From positions 10,170,959 through 10,234,958 of the forward strand of contig CM019703.1 in NCBI GenBank assembly GCA_009760885.1: a stretch of DNA of 64,000 nt. Reading direction: 5' to 3'. How positions within the stretch are numbered: position 1 is the first letter of the stretch; each line of letters begins with the position of its first letter. This stretch comes from Achatina immaculata (lineage: Eukaryota > Mollusca > Gastropoda > Stylommatophora > Achatinidae). Positions 21,271 through 31,939 of this stretch are shown here, one piece after another. The translations under genes were made by a program, and so were the position numbers. Below the pieces are notes generated by a model, which saw nothing but the letters and a program-made list of their open reading frames with translations, was not told where the DNA came from and did not search any database.

Positions 21271-21744
21271 AAAAAAAACTAAGCATAAATATGAAAATCA
21301 GGATATTTAAGAGTAATGTTCTAAGTGTACTACTCTATGCAAGTGAATGCTGGAAAATCGCCAAAACCATAGAAAACAAGTTGAATTCTTTCCAGACTAA
21401 ATGTTTACGAAGAATTAGAAAAATATTTTGGCCAAACACCATAAGAAATAACATCTTATTGGCAGAAATGCAGATGAAGCCACTGACAACAATTATTGAG
21501 GAAAGACGCTGGCGATGGTTGGGATATGTGCTCCGAATGACGGATAACTCACTACCAAAAATAGCACTAAGATGGACACCACAGAGGAACAGAAGTAAGG
21601 GTAGACCAAAAGAGACATGGAGAAGAACAACAGAGAGGATGTTGAGCAAGAGAGGGCTCACCTGGGCAAGAGCAGAAAAAAAGTCGAAGGACAGGCATTT
21701 GTGGAAAACCCTTGCGGAAGCCCCATGTGCCCTGGGCACTTATG

Positions 21745-21780
<36 letters not shown>
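21271..21780 (+). mobile_element. LINE-B copy with target-site duplication
   Basis: The best-preserved LINE-B. The plus frame reads FKSNVLSVLLYASECWKIAK, LRRIRKIFWPNTIRNN, WRWLGYVLRMTDNSLPKIAL, KGRPKETWRRT and the end APCALGTYD, followed by a (GA)n tail at 21750-21780. YASECW, LRRI and GRPKETW are hallmark positions of RTE/jockey-like ORF2 C-termini. ATGATAAAT flanks it on both sides (21262-21270 and 21781-21789), a 9-base duplication. It is a 510-base 5'-truncated insertion. Confidence 0.85.
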
Positions 21781-21786
<6 letters not shown>

Positions 21787-21847
21787 AATTCTGTTACCCT
21801 GTTATAACTACTGTATTATTATCTGTCACTTTGGGGGTGGGGGTGGC

Positions 21848-22040
21848 GCGAAGACATTGTCCGTTTTAGCAATCAGCGATCCACAGTTGACATGCTAGGG
21901 TCAAGGTTGACAAACCATAGCTAACAAAGACCCTATGGCGCCCCCAGTAACAGGCCTAACATGGCTAACGGGGTAGGGATTGTCATAGTCCCCACGGTGG
22001 TGGCGTCTGTAGAAGAAGTACTGACAACAGACCCTGCTTT
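21848..22040 (-). repeat. Repeat X, copy 2
   Basis: Matches the 3' two thirds of X in reverse: GCAATCAGCGATCCACAGTT, CAAAGACCCTATGG, AACAGGCCTAAC. It ends at the junction with the minisatellite that follows. Confidence 0.75.
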
Positions 22041-22215
22041 TTTGCTGTACTCGGGAAGTAACAAGACAGAAGTATAGTTCAAAGCTATAAAGGGAAATAA
22101 CAAGATAAAAGTAGGGTTCAAAGCTATAAAGGGAAATAACAAGATAAAAGTAGTGTTCACAGATATAAAGGGAAATAGCAAGATAGAAGTTGTACTCAGA
22201 GCTATAAAAGGAAAC
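22040..22215. repeat. About 39 bp minisatellite
   Basis: Four units with core GAAATAACAAGATAAAAGTA, followed by GGTTCAAAGCTATAAAG. It starts at a CTGTACTCGGG motif that belongs to repeat X. Confidence 0.9.
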
Positions 22216-22348
22216 CAGTCAATAAATCAATCAAGTACCGTGCCATATGGCGTAGGCGACCATTTCTTTCCACAATTCCCTGTCTTTAGACTTGATTATG
22301 AGATCCGCCGCTGACTTTCTTCCTAGCCACACTGACAGCCCATCCAGT

Positions 22349-22384
<36 letters not shown>

Positions 22385-22745
22385 TCTGTCTCTTCTTCCC
22401 TCAATTTTTCCAGTTGACACAATGTGTTCCAATTTTCATCTTCTCAGAAAATGTCCTACAAATCTTGCTTGTCTGCCTCTGATCTTTGCTGTAATTTGCC
22501 TTTTAACTCTCTTAAGACTTCTTCGTTGGTTTTCTTAGCTGTCCATGATACCTTCAACATCCTTCTTATGAACCACATTTCCATGGCCTCCATTTCTCGC
22601 TGTACTCTCTTATTGATGGACAATGCTTTAAATCCATGAAACAAAATTGGCTCGATGTAATTTTAAGTACTGGAATCTTGTTTCCATTGATACGGATCTG
22701 TCGCACAAGATGTTTCTCATTTTCTGGAATGCTGACTTGGCCTGA
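22216..22745 (-). mobile_element. LINE-D copy with (TTGA)n tail
   Basis: The minus strand has the frame FKALSINKRVQREMEAMEMW, then FIRRMLKVSWTAKKTNEEVL, and ends with TGGAAAGAAATGGTCGC and TTGATTGA repeats. MW-FIRRMLKV-W is the usual 'wRRml' block of these ORF2 proteins. A (TC)n run (22348-22382) has expanded inside it compared with the 31.9 kb copy. Confidence 0.8.
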
Positions 22746-22919
22746 GCACGTCAGCTTTTTATTTCGTTGTGACACCCGGAAAGAAATGAGGTCGTGACAC
22801 ACAGAAATTCCGTAGCTTAGATTCAGCCTCTCTAGCAGGTACCAACTTTTAGACAAACATACACACTGTCACGTCTGGTGCATACTTGAACAACAATAAC
22901 AAACGAATGATATTATACC

Positions 22920-23010
22920 TGATCGAGGTCTAATCCTACAAGATTGTGTTCTCTTACTTTACCGTACGAAGGCCTCGTTGTTTCCTATTTATAAAAAAAA
23001 AATGTTCCTA
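22920..23010 (+). mobile_element. SINE-B, 3' body fragment
   Basis: Matches the reverse complement of 25125-25205: GATCGAGGTCTAATCCTACA, then TTCTCTTACTTTACCGTAC and TTTCCTATTTATAAAA. The tRNA-like head is missing. Confidence 0.65.
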
Positions 23011-23104
23011 AAACTATACCTGATTCCAAGTACCACAATCCCTCGTGTCTACTGAACAGTTACTAATGACTACCAATAAACACGTTTTTTGGGGGAGGGG
23101 GGTG

Positions 23105-23255
23105 AGAGTTGGCAAAGTTGGATAGTACCCTGTTCTCTCGTGGCTAGACGGCTGCTCCTCCTACCGGAGTCCGTGTTCGAATCCCATGTCTATGATTTTT
23201 TCGAGGTCTAAACCTACAATACTGCGTTCTCTTACTTTAAAGTACTGCTCAGAGC
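23105..23255 (+). mobile_element. SINE-B with tRNA-like head
   Basis: Head: GGCAAAGTTGGATAGTACCC (A-box region) and GTGTTCGAATCCC (B-box; the consensus GGTTCGANTCC differs by one base), about 65 bases apart. The body follows with TCGAGGTCTAAACCTACAAT. RNA polymerase III would transcribe such an element from these internal boxes. It is not a tRNA gene because the acceptor-stem closure is absent. Confidence 0.7.
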
Positions 23256-23259
23256 TTAA

Positions 23260-23668
23260 GCATAACGAAGACGTAAACATGTGTTGCTGATTTTCTTATC
23301 AGAAGGTAATTTCTCTTGTTCCATCATGTTAAACTGACACATGGTTCTCATCTGACTTACATAAACATAGTTTGCTGCAATATGCAAATAAACTTGTTTA
23401 ATTCTTTCTCTGTTGATTTCGTTCCTTCTTCCTTTATTTTTCTCTTTACTTTGAAACTTGAGAAAGAGTAAATTAAAATGAGTAATATTGGTGAGCATCT
23501 TTACATTAATAAAGCATAAGATAAAATTTTTAGTGCCGATGAGTGAATGCGTTCGTCTCAACAACAGATTCCATTAGAAATGTATAGGTCAATATAGTAG
23601 TTAGCTTCTGATTCATAGCGTCTACAGGTTTTAGGTAAACAAATACATCTGGGTGTAAAAATCTAACA

Positions 23669-23670
<2 letters not shown>
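23260..23670. other. No gene recognised
   Basis: AT-rich; a 102-codon minus frame at 23256-23564 is Lys/Asn-rich with no motif and is probably chance. Confidence 0.5.

Positions 23671-23700
<30 letters not shown>
23671..23700. repeat. (TC)n microsatellite
   Basis: About 15 TC units. Confidence 0.95.
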
Positions 23701-23704
<4 letters not shown>

Positions 23705-23965
23705 TATGATTTGTCAGTCGGTCAGTCATTTGCAATGACCCTTGCGAAACTTATCAGCTTTCCTGTAGGCTTCTCAGTTTAACCCTGCTGCTGATGCAAC
23801 CATTCGTAGATCATCCACGATATCTTGCAGCCATCCTCGCCTTGGTCTTCCTCTCTTTCATTTTCCCATTATGTACCCTTCCAAGACGGTCTTTTCTAAA
23901 TTCTCATGACGTTTAATATGTCCAAAATACGTAAGTTTTCTCTATTTCATCTTCTATGCTTTGTA
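23701..23965 (-). mobile_element. LINE-G C-terminus with (TGAC)n tail
   Basis: The reverse complement matches 12975-13260: GGGAAAATGAAAGAGAGGAA (GRP region), GATGGCTGCAAGATATCGT, GCATCAGCAGCAGG. The tail reads as GTCAGTCGGTCAGTCA on plus at 23712-23727. Confidence 0.75.
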
Positions 23966-24207
23966 AGGCATAGAAAAAAAGAAAGTAAAACAAACTAGAT
24001 TTCTTTGGTTTTGTCGCTGAGAATTATAAATTATACCGCGTAATTTGTAACTTTACGATGCACCTTTACACACAAAGTTTTTATTTTTGTTCTTCATAGC
24101 GTATTTGCTCTTGGGTTACAAATTTTGAGCACGAACCGCAAAACTTAAGGGGCGCCAGTGACTGCAGTTATAATCCATACACGTATATTGCATTGAACAC
24201 TTTAGCT

Positions 24208-24812
24208 CAGGGGTGTTCAACCTTTTGGATGTCGCGGGGCCAGTTTGAAAATATGGCACTCAACTCCAGGTCGTACAACGGAGAAATCACATATACGCTG
24301 TTACGCTCAGTTCAGAAACAAAATCGAAAAAAAAGGGGGGGGGGGGTTGGGAGAATTGTTAGGTAAAGGCAATTTAAATCTACATTTTGCTATACTATAA
24401 TTATTTTTACATTTTTTCGATTTGAAAATATTTCCCTTGAGAGATGTTTCTGAGTTTGATGTGGCATTTGAAAGAACGAGAGTGTAATTACATAATAATA
24501 ATAATAACAATAAAGTTTCAAGAAAGGTTCTCAGACTTGAAAGTACTTTCCTAGACTGTAAAAGAAAACGAAGTGGCCTAACTCTTGTTCAACCGATAAG
24601 TGGTGCATGAGTTGCCTACCTTTATTTTGGGCAGGAGGTAAGTGCCACAATTCAAAACCTTTTTTTTTCAAAAAAGAAAACTTACATTAAAAGAATTACT
24701 GCAGCATTAAAACAGCTGTAAAAATTTTAAAAACATTTTTGTAAGCTTCCCGTTCCCGAGCAAAATAAGTTGGATCTCAATTTATCTGCGGGCCATAGGT
24801 TGAGAACCCTTG
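24208..24812. mobile_element. hAT-type element, non-autonomous (605 bp)
   Basis: Left end CAGGGGTGTTCAACCTTTTG and right end CATAGGTTGAGAACCCTTG are inverted repeats of the hAT CAGGGGT class. Flanks CTTTAGCT (24200-24207) and TTTTAGTT (24813-24820) match at six of eight positions, as expected for an aged 8-base duplication. No transposase frame. Confidence 0.75.
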
Positions 24813-24829
24813 TTTTAGTTACTTTAAGT

Positions 24830-25120
24830 GTTGTCAGGAACCGTAAGCGTGTCCTTCTTAACGGTCAGAAGTATAAATGCAGTTATTTCTCTTACGTTCT
24901 TTCATTTATTACCTACCTTCAGTTTTTTTATGTTCTCGTTTCTAAAGTGGAAAGTTAAAGAAAACAGTAACGAAATAGTGTGCGCATTAAAATTTTTATT
25001 GGCTATGAAGATCGATGGAGCTTTCTGACAGATCATCTTCTAATGCTTACACAAAGAAGTTAAGACAGCAGCCGTAATCTTCACCCTCATCTGACTAAGT
25101 GTGCAGCCATAGCGAGGAAC
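24830..25120. other. No gene recognised
   Basis: Nothing identified; two short plus frames have no motifs. Confidence 0.45.
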
Positions 25121-25124
25121 AATT

Positions 25125-25345
25125 TTTTATAAATAGGAAACTACGAGGTTTTGGTACGGTAAAGTAAGAGAACAAATATTGTAGGATTAAACCTCGAAAA
25201 AATCGTAGACAAAGCACTTTAGTGAGACGTGAGAGAAAGAAAAATCACAAGAGAATTACCTGGGATTCGAACACGGACTCCGGTAGGACGAGCAGCCGTC
25301 TAGCCACGAGAGAACAGCGTACTATCGACTTAGCCAACTAGCACC
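25125..25345 (-). mobile_element. SINE-B, full copy
   Basis: The minus strand has GTTGGCTAAGTCGATAGTAC (A-box region), the conserved CTCGTGGCTAGACGGCTGCT, GTGTTCGAATCCCAG (B-box) and the body TCGAGGTTTAATCCTACA, ending TTTCCTATTTATAAAAA. Opposite in orientation to the copies at 22.9-23.3 kb. Confidence 0.75.
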
Positions 25346-25507
25346 ATAGCGAGATACTTCTGTAGTTACTTTTGATCGAGGTTTTGCTACTAAGGTCTAT
25401 AACCGAAACAGAGTTATCTCTTACCTGTATTTTTTATATTATCTACCTTGTTCACTTTTGTTCCTTTGATACTATAGTTCTTAATTATTATTATTATTTT
25501 TTTTTTT

Positions 25508-25835
25508 TTGCAGAGGGCCAAGACACTGTCCGATGACGCCATCAGAGACCCATGGCTGATATGCTAGTGTCAAGGTTAGCGAAAAATAACTGACCAAGAC
25601 CCTGTCCCACCTCTCCGTTGGTACCCCCGACAAGAGGCCTAGCGTGGCTAACGGAGCAGGGATCGCCTTAGTCCCCATGATGGTGGAGTCTGTTAAAGAA
25701 GCATTGCATACCCCCTGCTTTTTTAGCTGCGTTAGGGGACTGAAAAAAATGGCTACCATAACCCGCTCCCAAGCCGATACGGTGCTGCGCCTCAACACCT
25801 TTACAGGTGGTGCTAAGATTTTCTTTTAATGATGC
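25508..25835 (-). repeat. Repeat X, copy 3
   Basis: Nearly full length: CACTGTCCGATGACGCCATC at one end, CCAAGACCCTGTCCCACCTC and CATGATGGTGGAGTCTG in the middle, and the decayed stem (GGTGCTG ... CTTTACAGG) at the other. Confidence 0.8.
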
Positions 25836-26104
25836 CAATCAAATTGCTGATTCGTAGACACCCAAAGTTCCTTCCCTGGATACAGTATGGGGAGAGGGGT
25901 GGGGGAGGGGGGTCCATGGACACCGACTTAGGAAACATTGTTTTAACATATTACAGTATATCGTAACTGCGTTGTTTTCAGCGTACAGCTCACATTACTG
26001 TTTGATCTTTTATGTATGGGCATCACTATACAGCTGTGTTAGTTCTTTACGCTTGATAAAAATAGTTCAAATGAATTGTTGCTAAGTTTTTCAATGGGTT
26101 TTGT

Positions 26105-26232
26105 TCATTGACTAGTATGTGATTATTCACTTATGCTGTTCTGCGATTATTTATATAGACTGTCTTATGCTTATTCACACAAACTGTCTTGTGAATATTC
26201 AAATAGACTGTCATATGATTATTCACACAGAA
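26105..26232. repeat. About 26 bp minisatellite
   Basis: Four to five diverged units with core AGACTGTCTTATGCTTATTC. Confidence 0.75.
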
Positions 26233-26364
26233 TTTTAACGCTGTGTAAAAATTACCTGTGTTAAATTAATTTATTGTGGTCTGTGAAATTAACTGGTGTC
26301 AATAATTTATTATATATGATGTAAAAAGGTATAAAAGCAGTTTTATATTTTATGGACGTTAAAA

Positions 26365-26530
26365 TACTGTAAAAGTGAATTGTGTTACTAGTTTATTGTG
26401 AAAAGTGTAATACTGTATAAAAGTGAATTGTGTTACTAGTTTATTGTGAAAAGTGTAATACTGTATAAAAGTGAATTGTGTTACTAGTTTATTGTGAAAA
26501 GTGTAATACTGTATAAAAGTGAATTGTGCT
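26365..26530. repeat. 48 bp minisatellite, 3.4 nearly identical units
   Basis: Units share TGTGTTACTAGTTTATTGTG followed by AAAAGTGTAATACTGTATAA. The period is divisible by three, which produces an artefactual 16-residue repeat frame. Confidence 0.95.
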
Positions 26531-26861
26531 TTCAATTTTTTTGTACGCATGTTATAATACATCACTTGTCATTATTGTATTATACCTATTGTTATGACTG
26601 ACATGTGTTTTAACTGTCTAATTCTAAACGCTTTTTCTTTGCTTCTCTTCGAAGTATTAACTGGTTTTGTAATTCCATGTATGTTCTTTTTTCTGTCCAT
26701 GAAATTTGCCTTTTTTCTGTATATCCATTTTTCACGTTCCTCAGTTTTCTTTTCTTTTCTTTTTTTAAACTCACTATCCATCAAAATGTTCAAAGGTTCA
26801 AAATCAGATCCCGTGCCAATGCATTCAGGACAGCTCCATATATTCTTACATCTGACATCCT

Positions 26862-27400
26862 TCCCGTGCCGTTAAAAGTCACATAGGGCTCGCAAGGTAG
26901 TTTGCCAAGTTTTCCTGTTTTCGGCGAGCTTTTCAGCCCTACTAATTTGACCTCTAGAAAATGGATGCATCAGCAGCAGGGCATCTTGCTTACAACCGAG
27001 AAGCCTACAGGAGAGCTGTTAGGGGGGCAACGTTCACAAGGAACATGCAAATGACTGACTGACTGACTGACTGAATTTGCCCTCTCTTAACACTGTCCTC
27101 GAGTTTTACGTGGTTGACTTCTTTTTTCTTTGGCCTGTTGTATTCCGCTTGATAGCTTGTTATGGGATTCTCTGATTGTTTCTTCTCATCACCTGACCGA
27201 CATATGTCCGTCTCCTTTTTCTGATCACACATGAAGCAGGTTGTTGTTCGCTCATCTGTCTTATCTCTGCGTTGTTCTTGAAGTCGTTCCACTTTATACT
27301 GATTATTTTCCTTGGGCATCTGTTTTCAAAAGAGTCTAATGTGTTGTTTATTTCTTTAGTTGTTTTCGCATGCATAAATGAGGGTGGATATTATATTTGC
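26862..27400 (-). mobile_element. LINE-A copy, split by a LINE-G insertion
   Basis: The minus strand has, from the right, FENRCPRKIISIKWND, RRRTYVGQVMRRNNQR, then after the interruption the end GCGAGCCCTATGTGACTTTT and AACGGCACGGGAAGGATG. It is cut at AATTTGACCTCT, duplicated on the other side as AATTTGCCCTCT (26944-26955 and 27074-27085). Confidence 0.75.
26956..27073 (+). mobile_element. LINE-G, 118 bp insertion with (TGAC)n tail
   Basis: Only the last codons (MDASAAGHLAYNREAYRRAV) and the TGAC tail remain. The 12-base duplication in LINE-A defines its borders exactly. Confidence 0.85.
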
Positions 27401-27540
27401 TACATATGTTGTTCATTCTTAAACCCCAAAACAAGAGAAGTGTGGACATCATCAATTATTCTCCTAAGTTTCGAAGAGAGCGTTAACATCTTTTTTTTTT
27501 TTCAAAAAGAAACAAATTATGCTATAAGTGTAACATAACA

Positions 27541-28080
27541 GATCTCTGTTGTTTCTAAACAGAAGCTCTAGTTTCTGGATTCCCATTCTGGAAACAGAAT
27601 AGCTAGTAGGCTCCTTATTTCGGTACTAGCTACGACGAAAATGGGCATAATCTGCACCACATGGCACCGCTTATGAAACTCGATGAAGCAGCTGCGGTCA
27701 AACTTCCCGAGTTTAGCGTCCACAGAAAGTATTACCGGAATGCCCTGATCTAAAATTCAAAATGACGAAATCAGGATATGCAAATTTTGATCTAAGCCTA
27801 TCATAAGGGAGTTGGTAGCAAACTTTCTTGTCTTCTTTTTTTTTTACATTTTTCTCCTAGTTACGTCATTCTATTGGGGCCAAGGCCACAAGTTTCAAAG
27901 GCGGGATTAAGGGAAGGAAAGACATTCCACAGATGAATACCGGGAAGTATCAGAATTGTGAGTCCCAAAAAAAAAAAAAAAACTATTTCAGAGAGAGTAC
28001 GTTTATGTCATTATTTGCAAATTTTCCAGACAAAAACAGGCAAGGTAATGTTCATCTTCATATTTTCAATGAAACTTGTA
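27541..28080. other. Unique region holding one weak exon candidate
   Basis: No repeat recognised. See 27630-27753. Confidence 0.4.
27630..27753 (+). CDS. Candidate terminal exon, unidentified (weak)
   Basis: After a pyrimidine-rich acceptor (CTCCTTATTTCGGTACTAG, ending at 27629) an open frame reads YDENGHNLHHMAPLMKLDEA, then AAVKLPEFSVHRKYYRNALI, stop TAA at 27751-27753. The composition is protein-like, the frame starts with one leftover base, and the region is not part of a recognised repeat. No polyadenylation signal is obvious just downstream. Too short for confidence; function unknown. Confidence 0.2.
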
Positions 28081-28084
28081 CTTG

Positions 28085-28400
28085 TACGAACTCCCTGTAA
28101 ATGCGAGCTGTTCTTTGCAGTCGATGGTGTAGAGATGTTGAGGCACAGCATCGTATCGGCGTGGGAGCGGGTTATGGTGGCTATATTTTCAGTCCCAGAG
28201 TACAGCTAAAAAGCAGGGGGTGTGTAATGCTTCTTTAGCAGACTCCACCACCATGGGGATTATGGCTATCCCTGACCCCGTTGCTGGGGGTACCACGGAA
28301 AGGTGGGACAGGGTCTTGGTCAGCTATGGTTCGCTAACCCTGACGCTGGCATATCAGCTATGGGTCGCCGATTGCCTCATCGGACACCATCTTAACCCCC
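28085..28400 (+). repeat. Repeat X, copy 4 (near full length)
   Basis: Stem GATGGTGT (28123-28130) / ACAGCATC (28145-28152), then AGACTCCACCACCATGG, GGGTCTTGGTCAGCTATGGT and the end GATTGCCTCATCGGACA. Among the cleanest copies. Confidence 0.85.
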
Positions 28401-28504
28401 TTTTCAATGAAACAGATCTATATGTAAATAAATCTATGAGTTTGATAGGATGGGGGGAAACTAATGTTTTAAATAACTACAAGTGTGTCATTCGTTATAG
28501 TAAA

Positions 28505-29345
28505 TAGCCGGCCATCATGCACCTCCTTGTTACTCGATACTTGGTGTTCCAGATATTTCAAATGCTTTTCTTTCTTCATCCCACTTAGTCCGCTGAGATA
28601 CATATTTTCCCTCTTGGCCTTTCTGTTCTCCTTTTTCCTTTGAATTTTTCAGTAATTACTAGGGTCTGTGTCTTCTCATGACATGCCCAAGATGTTTTTT
28701 GTTGTCTTTTTTTCTTATCATTTTAACTGGATTTCGTTGCTCTGAAACTTCTTTGAGGGTTTCTTTTTTTTTTCATTTGTTTTTCTGTCCGTCCAGGCTA
28801 TTTGTTCCAACTTTCTTTAGAACCACATCTCTGTTGCTTCCAATTACTTTCTTATCTTTTTGTTGCCTGTCCAAGTATAAACCCATATAGCAATATTGGC
28901 TCTATATAGCACCGTAGTACTCTTTTTCCTCAACGTATATAAAAAAAAAGGTAATCTTGTCATGCCTTAGAGGCACATAGAGATATGGTGTTAGTGCCCA
29001 TATTTTCCTTGACCTGTCAGCACTCTAGAGGGTGATATGGTCAGTATCACGCCGGGCCGCCTTTCCTTCCCCAACTCCAGAAGAAATTGGGTACCCATTT
29101 CTACAGCCTGGGTGACTGGGGTGCCTCCGGGCTGATTCGAACCCCCGACCTTCGCCATGAGAGACCAGTGCTCTCAACGTATAGCACGCCTTATTTTGTT
29201 AGTGTCTTCTTTGGGTCATAAAAAGCTGCTTTTGCCTTACCTGTTCGTGATTTTTTCATGTGTGCACCTGCCATCAGCTGTTAATATTGTTCCGAGGCAA
29301 CTGAGTTTATTTACCTGTGTCGGTGTCTTTCTGTTTGAAACGATG
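28505..29345 (-). mobile_element. LINE-F reverse-transcriptase fragment, interrupted by SINE-A
   Basis: Minus-strand pieces in order: CLGTILTADGRCTHEKITNR (thumb region, 29220-29310), PKEDTNKIRRAI, then after the SINE the wRRm-like block and TCATGAGAAGACACAG near 28670. 'YLGT-I-TADGR' is a well-known block of these ORF2 proteins. Stops and frameshifts are frequent. Confidence 0.7.
28940..29173 (-). mobile_element. SINE-A copy with 10 bp target-site duplication
   Basis: About 90 percent identical by eye to 54265-54518 through the body and B-box (GGGGGTTCGAATC), but the head is cut before the A-box. Flanked by TCAACGTATA on both sides (28930-28939 and 29174-29183). Inserted in LINE-F. Confidence 0.85.
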
Positions 29346-29624
29346 GTGCACTTTGGTGTGTTTACTCTTTATGATATCATCACTCTTTCTGTCTTTTTTA
29401 ATTTTTCAATCACTGGAGTAAAAACGGTTGCTTATGGTAGTTATCATCTTTTTTTTTAATACGAAAGAAGTTGTACTCCCTTCACTTTTACTGCATAGTC
29501 TCAAAATGATAAATTTTTCCAAGTTATGGCATTGTCAAAAGTACATTTCTTTGCAAGCTAAGATTACGGAAAATTTGCTTACACTGAAGTTTTTAGTCCA
29601 TCGGCCAAAGGTCTTTTGTCGCTT
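29346..29624. other. No gene recognised, possibly more LINE-F
   Basis: Could be an upstream, more decayed part of LINE-F on the minus strand; no motif proves it. Confidence 0.35.
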
Positions 29625-29790
29625 TTTCCCCCCAAGACATATAGTAGACCAAGAGAGAAAATCGAAGATGGCTTGACAAAATGTCACGGGAAAGGCACAG
29701 CAACAGAACCGATTAATAACATGAAAGACCGGAAACTGTGGAGAGACATAGTCGCCAGCACCTTCAGGCATGGCACATGATGATGATGAG
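29625..29790 (+). mobile_element. LINE-E C-terminus with (ATG)n tail
   Basis: The plus strand has a GCAxEPINNMKDRKLW-like stretch, then RDIVASTFRHGT and a stop within ATGATGATG. Parallel to 11975-12068. Confidence 0.7.
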
Positions 29791-29869
29791 TCATATCATA
29801 ACAGCCATCTTGGGCGGAATATAACGCAGATTCGAAGCAGATGGGAGAGTCCTCTCATCCCATCACTTA

Positions 29870-30075
29870 CTCCATTGTGCTATACTGCTCCTTTAGTACG
29901 GCAACCCCTCAGAAAGCTTACTCCATTGTGCCATACTGCTTCTTGAGTAAGAGAATCCCTCCATAAATATACTCCATTATACCATACTTCTCCTTTAGTA
30001 AAGGCAATCCCTCCATAAACTTACTCCATTATACCATACTTCTCCTTTAATAAAGGCAATCCCTCCATAAACTTG
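29870..30075. repeat. 52 bp minisatellite, four units
   Basis: Units share TACTCCATTATACCATACTT and AAAGGCAATCCCTCCATAAA. The two right-hand units are nearly identical. Confidence 0.9.
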
Positions 30076-30079
30076 AGGC

Positions 30080-31130
30080 AAAATGCTAAACCATTCTTTT
30101 TGGTCTTTGTTTCTGGGGAGGGACTGATATTCAGTAGATTATTCTGGAAATAAAGAATATTCTACGCGTAAGGACAGCAGCGGTTCTCATTCCTTTGATA
30201 GTTGAGGGGGGTTGAAATGACGAAACGATTGGGGGAAAAAAGGGGGAACGGGGGGGGGGGGGAACGACAGAGATGGCTGTCGTAGAAATATGGCAAGGGT
30301 TTGTCAGAAATGACGAGCCAGAATTGGGCAGAGGGCAAAGATTCTATCATACATTGTCAAGAATGAAGGATCTTGGGGGATGGTCAAGTATTTGACTTGG
30401 TGTGTAAAAACGTGAACTACTAATCGAAAGTCCCAGAATGATGGTCAACTAACACAGGACGGGTATGATCAATTTGTTTGTTTTTTTTATACCCTGAAGA
30501 AGATACTGAAGATGAGATCAGAGCAGCCATGGATGTGTCAGGAACCGATGTTTCTAACCAGCTAAATAACTGATATCCTGCGCCTTTGTGATGCTGGTTG
30601 GTGCACTCCTTCACTTCACCGAAGACTAGGTCGCTGTGCAGACCATTGGCGAGAATCTACCAAAGAAGCCAGTCTCAGGAACCCGCTCGCTTACGGCGTA
30701 TGAATATTGTCGTCAGCTGCAAAAACAAAACAAACAAACAAAAACAACAGTTTAAAGTTTTCAGTGCAATTACAAGGACACAATGAGCCAGCCATTTCTT
30801 CAGAGACATGTACGTACTTCGGTTTACATTTTTTTCAAGGCAGCCTAGAAGCTGTTTAAATGGCATCTTTATAACTTAAACTTACTTTTTCTTCGTCCAA
30901 CAAACTCATATCGTCAACCTGGGCGATATCACTGATGAGGACAGCAAAACCTGTCTTAGATTGTCCACATCATCATACATCTTTGCCTGGAGTAATATTA
31001 GTATGTGATTTTTTGTTTTTTTGGTTTTTTTTTGGTTTAAATGAGAACTGAAGATGCTGAAAAAAAAAGTAACTGTACCATACTTCTATTTGATACACTG
31101 AAAACAACGAGTGATAAACGAGAATTTTTT
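30080..31130. other. No gene recognised
   Basis: Contains a G run near 30249-30261 and short frames. One at 30487-30570 (+), YPEEDTEDEIRAAMDVSGTD, looks protein-like but has no usable splice sites that I trust. Confidence 0.45.
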
Positions 31131-31131
31131 T

Positions 31132-31310
31132 TTAATCCAAAAGAACGGGCATTGTGAACATTACTAGAGAGATCAAAAGACGAAGATGGAAATGACCGAA
31201 CCACATGTAACGAATGAAAAACACACTGCCCTGACCTGGACACCTCATGGAAAAAATAGGTCGGATGAGCGGTAAATAGGAGAGAAGCCTGAGAAATTTT
31301 GGGAAAACCT
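31132..31310 (+). mobile_element. LINE reverse-transcriptase C-terminal fragment
   Basis: The plus strand has IKRRRWK, then ALTWTPHGK, the W-x-P-x-G-K block just before GRPK in related ORF2 proteins. Many frame breaks; family not assigned. Confidence 0.5.
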
Positions 31311-31935
31311 GCCCTGAAAATGCAGGATATTGCCTTGCGGTTTCTTGCCCGCTTCTGAACAGAGTTGATAACCAGCTGGCGGAAAGCCGTATAGGAACGC
31401 GAAAGAATACTGGACCAAGCAGTATCTTAGATGTGATAAGAGGAGGAACAACTGTAAGTAGCGTCTTTGTACGTCTTAAGAGATATGACTTAAGGATGCG
31501 ACTCAAGTGATCAACCAAGGCAATGGGTACTTGCTTGTATTTAACATGAGAGAACAATCGGGAAAATCCAGACAACCTAAAGATAGCTTGGCAGCCAAGG
31601 GAATGTAGATAAGACAGATACATCCTGACACAGCAACACCTGGTTTAGTATAGCAAGTGATGAAACTAAAGATAGCACAAAGGCAAGATATAGTTTGCCT
31701 TCTAACGCCTAATGAAATCAGAAATTCTTCTTTTCCTTCTCCTTCCAAGGAAAATAGCAAATCTGCAAGATTAGGTTATGAAAAACTGACAGTTATGGAT
31801 CTGAATCGTGGAGAAAGATGGAAAACAACTACATACCTTTTGGGAACGTAAGTTTAGGAATATTTGTCTCTAGAGCTGAGGAAGGACCCGGTTCCTCCGA
31901 TAAAAGCGGGTAACAGGTTCCTGTAAACCGATTCC
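31311..31935. other. No gene recognised
   Basis: Nothing identified; frames on both strands lack motifs. Confidence 0.45.
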
Positions 31936-31939
31936 TGAT

